NCBI GenBank assembly: GCA_050485905.1
Contig: JBJHCH010000119.1
Span: 1-11,313 of the forward strand
From: JAWLCA01 sp050485905
GTDB lineage: Bacteria > Pseudomonadota > Alphaproteobacteria > Rhodobacterales > Rhodobacteraceae
Length of the DNA: 11,313 nucleotides
Direction of reading: 5' to 3'
Each line of letters begins with the position of its first letter. Position 1 is the first letter of the stretch. The notes under the pieces are model-generated. The model did not search any database. It saw only the letters and a program-made list of their open reading frames with translations, and was not told the DNA's origin. A program made the translations under genes and the position numbers. Of the stretch, positions 5,531 through 11,313 are shown piece after piece.

Positions 5531-7074
5531 GGTGCCGCCTCGGCGAAATGCAGCGACACCTGCGTTCCGGGCCCGCGCGCGCCCGGACGTGCAACAGGAC
5601 TTTCCAGCACGATCCGTCCTCCTTGGCGCATCATAACCCAGCGAGCGAGCGCCAACCCGACGCCGAACCCCGTGGCCCGACTGCCGCCTCCCTCTCTATC
5701 CTTACCACGGATATGGCGTTCGAAAACCCGTGCCTGATCGCTTTCCGGCACGCCTTCGCCTTCATCGCAGACGGCAAGCGTGATCCCGCCGGTCTGTCGC
5801 TCGACGCTGACCTCTACCGTGGTGCCGGTCGGGGAGTGCCGGATTGCGTTGTCGATCAGACCGGCGACAAGCTGGCGCGTCCAGTCTTCGTCACCGTGGA
5901 TGCGCAGGCTATCTGTGAGCCGCGCAACCAACTCCACGCCTGCCCGACGCGCCAAAGGAGCGAGGTCCTCGATCGCTCCGCGCGCTGCTTCCGCCGGATC
6001 GAAGTCACGATTGGCAAACTCGATCTGCCCGCTCTCGGACCGCGCGATACGCAGCAGGTCGTCGATCCGCCGACTTAACCGGCGCGCCCGCGCGGCGATG
6101 ATGCCAAAGGCATTGCGCGCCTCGGTCTCGGACAGGGGCGCCTGGGCAAGTCCGAGTTCGGATTCGGCGAGTATGACGGTCATCGGTGTGCGCAGTTCAT
6201 GTCCCACATCTGCAAAGAAGCGGCGGCGATCTCGGTCGATCCGTTCGAGCCGCATGTTGGCGAGACTCAACGCCTTGGTGCGCTCCGCAACAACCGTCTC
6301 AAGACGATTCCGGTCTGCTTCGACCCGCCGCCGGTCTCGTTCAAGCCGGGCCGTCATCAGATTGATACGGGCGAAAAGATGGCCGAGTTCATCATGTGCG
6401 CCGACTGGTAGTCTGCGTGCCTCAGCAGTTCCCGCACTATGTTGGCGCGCCAGGCTCGCAGCGGCGTTCAGCCGCTCGACCAGCGGCCGGATCAGCCAGA
6501 GATAAAGCCAACCCAGAACAAGCGGTGAGACGAGCGCAATAGCGACCGCCAGGATAAGCAGACGGCGGTGAAGTGCACGCAGCTCCTCTGTCGCCGCATT
6601 GCGACGTAGGCGCTGAAGCTCGATTTCACGCGCGAGCAGCGGGGCAAACTGGGCCGCAAAACTGTTGATGATCGCTTCCCGCTCTGCCGGATCGGCTGCG
6701 GTTGGCAGGTCACGCAGAAGCAGTTCGACACTGCCCTGCATCCGCGCGAGCGTCTGTCCGCGCAACGCGCGCGTCTCGGCCTGCTGGGTGGTCTCCGCGC
6801 GCTCGATATCCGTCGCCGTAAGGTCATGTAGCACGGAAATGGCCGCGCGCACCACTATTTCGGCGCTGTCGCGGCGATCAGGCGACGCGAGAACCAGATC
6901 CGAGATGCGGCCCGACAGATTGCCATAGGCGTCGATGAACCGCTGGGCAAAGGCAGTCTCTTCGCTGAGACGCAGGGACTGCTGGATGCCGAACGCAGCT
7001 AGAAACGCGCCGAGAATCGCAAGCGCCGCCAGCGCGACCGCCCCCGCAGACAGCCGCAGCCGCAGCCCTTTCAT
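5527..7074 (-). CDS. Membrane sensor histidine kinase with periplasmic sensor region
   Basis: A 515-residue classic histidine kinase. Transmembrane segments lie at about 9-30 and 171-194, flanking a helical periplasmic region (31-170). Then come a HAMP linker (about 192-245), a charged coiled coil (245-282), and the dimerisation helix with H292 in FADVGHELRTPMT. The ATPase domain has the N box LIDNAIRHSP (N409), G1 DEGEG (437-441) and G2 GFGVGLALA (469-477). It should autophosphorylate H292 and pass phosphate to the OmpR-type regulator encoded next. The helical, cysteine-free sensor region matches no ligand-binding fold I can name. The ATG overlaps the stop of the upstream soluble kinase as ATGA (7071-7074), indicating translational coupling. 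The ligand is unknown; a periplasmic C1-oxidation signal is an inference. Confidence 0.9.
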   Translation of the reverse strand: MKGLRLRLSAGAVALAALAILGAFLAAFGIQQSLRLSEETAFAQRFIDAYGNLSGRISDLVLASPDRRDSAEIVVRAAISVLHDLTATDIERAETTQQAETRALRGQTLARMQGSVELLLRDLPTAADPAEREAIINSFAAQFAPLLAREIELQRLRRNAATEELRALHRRLLILAVAIALVSPLVLGWLYLWLIRPLVERLNAAASLARQHSAGTAEARRLPVGAHDELGHLFARINLMTARLERDRRRVEADRNRLETVVAERTKALSLANMRLERIDRDRRRFFADVGHELRTPMTVILAESELGLAQAPLSETEARNAFGIIAARARRLSRRIDDLLRIARSESGQIEFANRDFDPAEAARGAIEDLAPLARRAGVELVARLTDSLRIHGDEDWTRQLVAGLIDNAIRHSPTGTTVEVSVERQTGGITLAVCDEGEGVPESDQARVFERHIRGKDREGGGSRATGFGVGLALARWVMMRQGGRIVLESPVARPGARGPGTQVSLHFAEAAP

Positions 7075-8420
7075 GCGCTGTCACATTCCGACCGCGACAG
7101 GATACCCATGAGTAGGTGCCGCAGGTCACGCTTCCGCACCGGCTTTGCCAGTATCTGCACATTCTCGCGCGCACAGGTCTGCGCAAGCACCTCGTCCGCA
7201 TGGGCGGTCACCAACAGTGCTGGCAGGCGTCGGCCGTGCTGCGCCCTCAAACGCCGGATCGATCGTAGCCCGGTATCGTGCTCGTCCAGATGAAAGTCGG
7301 CGACGATCACTTCGGGTCGGCAGTCCAAGGCGAGAGCTTCTGCCGTCGTGCCGACCACATAGGCCAGCATGTTCCATTGCTTGCCGAGGAGGATTTCATA
7401 GGCGCGTCGCAGGGGAACATCGTTTTCGATCACGATCACGGCCCGCCCAGCCAACCCCGCGCCACGCACAAACGAGAACTGCGGCACTGCCGGCGCGGCG
7501 CGGGATGAGGTGCTGAGCGGCAGAGTGATGCGCACCACGGTTCCGCCGCCCCGAATGCTGTCGAGTTCGACACCGTGCCCCAGCATGGTGCAGGCGCGTC
7601 TCACGATGCTCAGCCCCAGGCCCATGCCCGGTTGCGATGGGGCAGAAGTGCCGCGATTGAACTCTTCGAACACCCGGTCAAGATCATGGCTGGCGATGCC
7701 GACGCCGGTGTCCAGAACCTCGACAACAACGTCCCGCGCCCGACGGCGCACGCCCAGCAGGACCTTGCCGCGGTCGGTGTAGCGGATCGCGTTGGACAGA
7801 AGGTTCTGCACAATACGTCGCAGATAGACCGGATCACTGTCCACGATGGCAGTTGTCGGGACATGGCGCAGGGTCAGCCCCTTTGCCGCGGCAGAAGGCT
7901 GGAACTCGCGCGCAAGGCGACTCAGCGTCGGACCCAGTGCAACCGGACCGACGTTGAAGCGGATGTTCATGCTCTGTGGATCGAGCCGCGAGATGTCGAG
8001 CACCGCCCGCATCAGATCCTCGACGGCATGAAACGCAGCAGAGATTCGGTCGACCAGTTCGACCTGCAATGGATCAAGATCGGTGTCATTGAGCGTGCTC
8101 AGGAACAGCCGTGCGGCACTGATCGGCTGCAGCAAGTCGTGGCTCGCGGCGCTGAGGAACCGCGTCTTCGAGCGGTTCGCCGCCTCGGCGGCGGTGCGTG
8201 CGGTGGCCAGTTCCTCGTTCTTCTGCCGCAGGTCGGTCAGTGCCTGCTCTAGCTCAAGCTTGCGCGCCGTCACCTCGCGCTCCAGCGCCATCGCTGCCTG
8301 AAACATCGAATGGGCCGAGCCCTTGCGGTCGTCAAGCCGCTTGATTCGGTCGATCAGCACACGGTTTATGCGCTCAAGTTTCTCGATCCGGCGCTCGGGG
8401 CCTTCATCCTCGCGGATCAT
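7071..8420 (-). CDS. flhS: Soluble hybrid histidine kinase with C-terminal receiver domain, FlhS/RfdS-like
   Basis: A 449-residue cytoplasmic kinase with no membrane segment and no separate sensor domain. A long N-terminal coiled coil (about 8-85) leads into the dimerisation helix with the HDLLQP variant of the H box (H94). The ATPase domain shows NLLSNAIRYT (N210), DTGVGI (237-242) and GMGLGLSIV (265-273). A C-terminal receiver (about 325-445) carries D375 (VIVADFHLD), T405 (LLVTAHA) and K426 (ILAKPVRK). Kinases of this layout usually pair with LuxR/NarL-type regulators, and one is encoded two genes upstream. By layout and locus it resembles FlhS of Paracoccus and RfdS of Rhodobacter, which control formaldehyde/methanol oxidation genes; the symbol rests on that resemblance. 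Its start overlaps the FIST gene by 17 bases, with GGAG about 10 bases upstream. Sensing is probably supplied by the FIST protein. Confidence 0.85.
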   Translation of the reverse strand: MIREDEGPERRIEKLERINRVLIDRIKRLDDRKGSAHSMFQAAMALEREVTARKLELEQALTDLRQKNEELATARTAAEAANRSKTRFLSAASHDLLQPISAARLFLSTLNDTDLDPLQVELVDRISAAFHAVEDLMRAVLDISRLDPQSMNIRFNVGPVALGPTLSRLAREFQPSAAAKGLTLRHVPTTAIVDSDPVYLRRIVQNLLSNAIRYTDRGKVLLGVRRRARDVVVEVLDTGVGIASHDLDRVFEEFNRGTSAPSQPGMGLGLSIVRRACTMLGHGVELDSIRGGGTVVRITLPLSTSSRAAPAVPQFSFVRGAGLAGRAVIVIENDVPLRRAYEILLGKQWNMLAYVVGTTAEALALDCRPEVIVADFHLDEHDTGLRSIRRLRAQHGRRLPALLVTAHADEVLAQTCARENVQILAKPVRKRDLRHLLMGILSRSECDSA

Positions 8421-9615
8421 CGTTCGTCTTCTCCGGCATGAAGGCGAGCCCGACGAAGGTCTGGTTTACATGCATGCCGCCGTGCTGTTCGCCATATGTG
8501 CTGAATCCGGTCACGTTGTAGCGGCTGAAGATGCTTCCGATTTCAGCAGTCAGTCCGGCGCGCTCGGCTGCCAGTCGGCGCAGGATACAGTCGAACGAAA
8601 GCGTCAGCAGCGGTGGTGACGGCAACGCCGAGAGCGCCTTTTCGAACGCTTCGACCAGATCGTCGGCATGGCCGATCTGGAGCACCGTTCCGGTTTCGAC
8701 AGCCGACATCAACTGCAACCCACCCTCCTCGGTCGTGGACCGGATCGCGCGAACGTAGTTCCGGCCGTTGACCTTCACGATGAGGGGATGCTCGGCAAAG
8801 ATGAAGGGTGAAAGGTCTTCTGGCGCGACGCCGACAAGACGTGCATATTCTTCTGCCGCCGGTTCCGCGTTGATCTCGCGCACGAGTCGCTGTTCGGGGC
8901 GTGCCGATGTCACGACCATGTCCGGCCCGGTCGAGCGGAAATGATCTATGACGATGTGTTGCACGACCAGGTCGGATTCGATCAGGCAGAACACGGCCGC
9001 ATCGCTGGCGACGCCGTCGTCGAGCAGAACGTCGGCATGGCGAAAGTCCAGCCCGGTTCCTGCCGAACCGCCAAAGACGGGGAAACGCGCCAGCGCGGCA
9101 TCCAGCGCGGCGATCAGCACGTCTTCCTGATTGCTCAGCCCGTCGGTCAGCACCAGACCCATCACATGCCGGTTTCGGTCGGGTCGGAATCCGTCTTGCA
9201 AATCTCGGATACGCGCCATCCATTCGGTGACGTCCAGACGCGACAGGCTGGTCAGCAAAACGGCGGATGCACGAAAGGCGCTGCGTGGAAAGCTTACCGC
9301 AACGACAGTGTCGTGCCGGTAGCCATGGGCTGAAAGCTCGCCGGCTGTCGAACAGCCGACCACGGTGCAATCGGGCGCCAGAGCCTTGCGCAGGTGTGCG
9401 GCGATCCGTGCAAGGTCGCGACTAGGGGATGCGAACAGCAGGACCAACGCAGGGTTTGTCGACTCGATCGCGGAGAGCAGCTCGCCAGCCGCTATGGCCG
9501 GGTCCGCCACGACCGAAGCGGCAGCGACCGGTCCCTGCCCATCGGCAAGACCGACACGTCGATCTTGCTCTAGGTGCCCCCCGACGGGGGACACTGCAGC
9601 ATACGAATCGGCCAT
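8404..9615 (-). CDS. FIST domain (FIST_N plus FIST_C) sensor protein
   Basis: A 403-residue soluble protein with the two halves of the FIST sensor module. FIST_N (about 45-240) includes the hallmark VVGCSTAGEL (C88 in the G-C-S-T-A-G-E motif), VVAVSF, LVLTDGLS and FPVFGGSAGTGL. FIST_C (about 245-385) includes IFAEHPLIVK, VETGTVLQIG, LTLSFDCILRR and the end GFSTYGEQHGG. FIST proteins are predicted small-ligand sensors found beside or fused to signalling proteins. Here the protein stands alone, directly followed by a kinase that lacks a sensor, so it likely supplies ligand input to that kinase. The ATG at 9615 has AAGGAG about 10 bases upstream, which overlaps the stop codon of the preceding LuxR-type regulator; the gap between the genes is 14 bases. 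The ligand is not evident from sequence; formaldehyde or a glutathione adduct would fit the locus. Confidence 0.9.
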   Translation of the reverse strand: MADSYAAVSPVGGHLEQDRRVGLADGQGPVAAASVVADPAIAAGELLSAIESTNPALVLLFASPSRDLARIAAHLRKALAPDCTVVGCSTAGELSAHGYRHDTVVAVSFPRSAFRASAVLLTSLSRLDVTEWMARIRDLQDGFRPDRNRHVMGLVLTDGLSNQEDVLIAALDAALARFPVFGGSAGTGLDFRHADVLLDDGVASDAAVFCLIESDLVVQHIVIDHFRSTGPDMVVTSARPEQRLVREINAEPAAEEYARLVGVAPEDLSPFIFAEHPLIVKVNGRNYVRAIRSTTEEGGLQLMSAVETGTVLQIGHADDLVEAFEKALSALPSPPLLTLSFDCILRRLAAERAGLTAEIGSIFSRYNVTGFSTYGEQHGGMHVNQTFVGLAFMPEKTNDDPRG

Positions 9616-9629
9616 GTATCACGGGCTCC

Positions 9630-10355
9630 TTAATTACTGAGACCGCCGAGATCGAATAGCCCTGCTTCATTCGCGAGTCTGACAGCCTGCGTACGGCGTC
9701 GAACGTTGATCTTGCTCATGATCGCGTTCACATGGGTCTTGACCGTCGCCTCTGCGATTGAAAGTTCATATGAAATTTCCTTGTTTGCCATTCCCATGCA
9801 GATGAGGCGCAAGATACGCATCTGCTGCGGCGTGAGGGACGCGAACCGATCCGCAATTTCGGCCCGCATCTGATGCTCTGTCGGGTTCAGGCCATCTGGA
9901 TCGAAGCCCTCGGGCGTGACCAGTTCGCCCTTCAGCACGCGCCGCATTTCCGAGCAGAGTTCATCCCGGCTCAACTGCTTGCTGATGTAGCCGCGTGCAC
10001 CTGCGGCCAGAGCGGCCGCGACCATGCCGCGGTTCGTGTCGGCGGAGATGACGACGATCGGTGTTTCGGGCGCCTGCTTTCGCAAGGTCACGATACCCTC
10101 GACACCGCTGCAGTCCGGCAGGCGCAGATCGAGCAGGATCAGATCCGGGGACAGGCCGCTGCGCAATGCATCGCAGGCCAACTCAAGACCGGCCTCGGTG
10201 CGCACGCTGCGAAGTCCCAGTTCGATCTTCAGAATGATCGAGAGCACCTCGCCCATGAGCGGGTGATCCTCGACGATCAGCAGATCCTGAACGAGGGCAT
10301 TCCTGCCCTTGGCCTTCATCGCCAACTCGTACGCCAGTGACGACGAGTGTCTCAT
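9630..10355 (-). CDS. flhR: LuxR/NarL-family response regulator, FlhR/RfdR-like
   Basis: A 241-residue response regulator. The receiver domain (about 24-140) has the acidic pair VEDHP (29-32), phosphoacceptor D76 (LILLDLRLP), S104 (VVISAD) and K126 (YISKQL). The LuxR-type helix-turn-helix (about 172-235) shows LTPQQMRILRLI, GMANKEISYELSIAEATVKTHV and the end NVRRRTQAV. It is first in the minus-strand operon, followed by FIST and the soluble hybrid kinase, its likely phosphodonor. Position and domain type match FlhR of Paracoccus and RfdR of Rhodobacter, activators of methanol/formaldehyde oxidation genes; this identification is by analogy. The ATG at 10355 has a G-rich ribosome site (GGGGGGA, about 5 bases upstream). 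An in-frame ATG 36 bases later is possible, since the first 20 residues lie outside the receiver fold. Confidence 0.87.
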   Translation of the reverse strand: MRHSSSLAYELAMKAKGRNALVQDLLIVEDHPLMGEVLSIILKIELGLRSVRTEAGLELACDALRSGLSPDLILLDLRLPDCSGVEGIVTLRKQAPETPIVVISADTNRGMVAAALAAGARGYISKQLSRDELCSEMRRVLKGELVTPEGFDPDGLNPTEHQMRAEIADRFASLTPQQMRILRLICMGMANKEISYELSIAEATVKTHVNAIMSKINVRRRTQAVRLANEAGLFDLGGLSN

Positions 10356-10504
10356 GATTTCCCCCCATTATGGATGCGTGCCGCTTCGGGCGCGCTTGCT
10401 CGCGTCGTCACCGTCTCCCCCCGGCTCACGACACTATTGGCAGGGTAGATCAGCGATGGTTTTCGCGCAACGATGTTGGTGAACCTAGGCAGTGATACGG
10501 TTGG

Positions 10505-10532
10505 TTGACATCGTCCATTCGTAGCATATGGC
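10505..10532 (+). promoter_or_regulatory. Candidate sigma-70 promoter for the ABC binding-protein gene
   Basis: A perfect -35 hexamer TTGACA (10505-10510) is followed after 16 bases by TATGGC (10527-10532), which matches TATAAT at only three positions. A strong -35 with a poor -10 is the pattern of an activator-dependent promoter. The putative start would leave a leader of about 100 bases before the gene. Confidence 0.35.
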
Positions 10533-10549
10533 GCAGGTTCACCTTGCGC
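10531..10549. promoter_or_regulatory. Near-perfect inverted repeat overlapping the candidate -10, with a nearby repeat copy
   Basis: GCGCAGGT-TC-ACCTTGCGC is symmetric except for one extra T in the right arm. The half-element GCAGGTT (10533-10539) recurs in direct orientation at 10552-10558, 19 bases on, and the second copy begins a small hairpin (GCAGG, 6-base loop, CCTGC, ending at 10567). The position at or just after the candidate -10 suits a repressor site or an early-transcript structure. Confidence 0.35.
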
Positions 10550-10644
10550 GGGCAGGTTGCGCCCTGCAATCATTCTTCGCCATGCAACGAAGTGGCTTGG
10601 CATGCCTGCGGTGATGGCCGGCCTAGGCGTGTTCCCGCCGCAGG

Positions 10645-11313
10645 ATGGGGAGGAGTGTCTTGGTCGGAACTTTCCTGCGTGCAGCATGCACTGCACTGAT
10701 GTTCGGCGCCACGGTGGTGGCGTCCTGGGCGGGGGACTTGCCGCGCCTTACGGTGGCGAACCAGGCCGGCGGGACGGTGACGTGGGAACTGGAGACGATC
10801 CGCCACCTGGGGTTGGACCGTGCCAACGGGTTTGAACTGGTGCTGTCCGAGGTCGCTGGCAAGTCGGCTGGCCAGATTGCCTTTCAGGGCGGGGCGGCTG
10901 ACGTGATCGTTGATGATTGGATCTGGGTGGCACGTCAGCGCGGGGCGGGGCAGGATCTCGTCTTCATTCCCTACAGTCGCGCAGTGGGCGGTGTGATGGT
11001 TCCGGCCGACAGTGCGGCCGAAACGCTCGCCGACCTTGTTGGCGGAAAGATCGGCATTGCCGGCGGTCCGCTCGACAAGAACTGGATCATCCTGCGCGCC
11101 CTTGCGGCGCGCGAAGGGATCGATCTCGAGGGCCAGACCGAGCAGGTCTACGGCGCCCCGCCACTGATCTTTCGTGCCGGGCTGGGCGGTGAACTCGATG
11201 GGGTGATCAACTTCTGGCACTTCATGGCGAAACAGGAAGCAGCGGGGATGCGCCATCTCGTATCGGTGGCCGATGCGGCCGAAACGCTTGGGATGGACCC
11301 GGACATGCCGCTG
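10645..11313 (+). CDS. ABC transporter substrate-binding protein, NitT/TauT (NMT1-like) type, 3' end cut by window
   Basis: The first 223 codons of a periplasmic binding protein are visible, with no stop before the window edge. After a signal peptide (about residues 1-29, ending ASWA-G) the lobe-1 start PRLTVANQAGG is followed by FELVLSEVAGKSAGQIAFQGGAADVIVDDWIWV, the arrangement seen in SsuA/TauA/THI5-like proteins, and by lobe-2 features (KIGIAGGPLDKNW, LDGVINFWHFMA). It should deliver a small solute to an inner-membrane permease/ATPase encoded beyond the right edge. Solute unknown. The ATG at 10645 has almost no ribosome site, whereas GGGGAGGAG (10647-10655) lies 4 bases before an in-frame TTG at 10660, so TTG may be the true start; either start leaves an intact signal peptide. 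The gene diverges from the regulatory operon, suggesting a C1 or PQQ-linked nutrient (a metal cofactor is conceivable). Confidence 0.8.
   Translation, partial: MGRSVLVGTFLRAACTALMFGATVVASWAGDLPRLTVANQAGGTVTWELETIRHLGLDRANGFELVLSEVAGKSAGQIAFQGGAADVIVDDWIWVARQRGAGQDLVFIPYSRAVGGVMVPADSAAETLADLVGGKIGIAGGPLDKNWIILRALAAREGIDLEGQTEQVYGAPPLIFRAGLGGELDGVINFWHFMAKQEAAGMRHLVSVADAAETLGMDPDMPL

Larger units (their letters stand above)
10356..10644. promoter_or_regulatory. Divergent regulatory region between the flhR-like operon and the ABC binding-protein gene
   Basis: These 289 bases lie between the start of the minus-strand regulatory operon and the plus-strand transporter gene. The middle (about 10435-10535) is A+T-richer and holds a perfect TTGACA and an inverted repeat for the plus-strand gene. 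On the minus strand no good hexamers were found for the flhR-like operon. A 114-codon minus-strand frame crosses the region but runs into the 5' end of the transporter gene and looks non-coding. Confidence 0.5.

Noticed and set aside
5415..5594. N-terminal extension of the OmpR-type regulator back to an ATG at 5594
   Set aside because: The frame is open, but the extra 60 residues overlap the kinase end by 68 bases and do not resemble any receiver domain, which begins right after the ATG at 5414.
4070..5636. Long plus-strand frames opposite the 227-residue protein and the OmpR-type regulator
   Set aside because: They are mirror images of strongly supported minus-strand genes and encode His/Arg/Gln-rich products with no recognisable domain.
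10401..10425. CGCG-containing inverted repeat upstream of the LuxR-type regulator
   Set aside because: Arms are only four bases of CG-rich sequence, common in DNA of this composition.
618..10507. Shared 7-mer TTGGTTG in sense orientation before the cytochrome gene and before the ABC binding-protein gene
   Set aside because: Several 7-base matches between two intergenic regions of this size are expected by chance, and flanking bases do not extend the match.
10352..10696. A 114-codon minus-strand frame whose TGA overlaps the LuxR-type regulator ATG (ATGA)
   Set aside because: It spans the promoter region and the 5' end of the plus-strand transporter gene, has no domain or coding-like composition, and the regulator has its own ribosome site. 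The overlap is probably chance.

Overview
The window is high-G+C (about 64% by eye) DNA with dense, overlapping genes, typical of an alphaproteobacterium of the Rhodobacteraceae (Paracoccus/Rhodobacter type). Gene content points to the locus for C1 (methanol/formaldehyde) and PQQ-dependent alcohol oxidation. It holds a methanol-metabolism c-type cytochrome (CycB/XoxG type), a SoxH-like 'quinoprotein relay' zinc hydrolase, a quinoprotein-dehydrogenase-associated SoxYZ-like carrier, and regulators resembling FlhS/FlhR of Paracoccus (RfdS/RfdR of Rhodobacter). The quinoprotein dehydrogenase itself (xoxF-like) is not in the window and would be expected beyond the left edge.

Left part (1-3622), periplasmic electron and sulfur-relay genes. 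The cytochrome (1-491, minus, cut at the window edge) is preceded by a 66-residue four-cysteine protein (699-899, minus). Divergent from that is an exported helical protein of unknown function (1073-1681, plus). It converges on the zinc metallohydrolase (1689-2711, minus, GTG start), with a hairpin shared by the two 3' ends. Divergent from the hydrolase is the SoxYZ-like carrier (2810-3622, plus). The 66-residue protein is visibly a stand-alone copy of the cysteine-rich N-terminal extension of the hydrolase.

Middle part (3656-10355), one long minus-strand regulatory operon. Transcription order: LuxR/NarL-type response regulator (FlhR-like), FIST-domain sensor, soluble hybrid histidine kinase (FlhS-like), membrane histidine kinase, a possible 39-codon ORF, OmpR-type response regulator, and two exported proteins of unknown function. 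Most junctions overlap or nearly touch (14-bp gap, 17-bp overlap, ATGA, possibly ATGA/ATGA, 8-bp overlap, 9 to 12-bp gap), so the set is probably translationally coupled. The FIST protein and the membrane-free kinase look like a split cytoplasmic sensor; the second kinase has a periplasmic sensor region. The operon therefore appears to join one cytoplasmic and one periplasmic input.

Right part (10356-11313). A 289-bp divergent regulatory region contains a perfect TTGACA and an inverted repeat. It precedes a plus-strand NitT/TauT-type ABC transporter substrate-binding protein cut by the right edge.

The least explained and most interesting items are the 39-codon ORF that exactly bridges kinase and regulator, the duplicated four-cysteine module, and the FIST/soluble-kinase pair. 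No tRNA, rRNA, CRISPR, insertion sequence or phage feature was seen.
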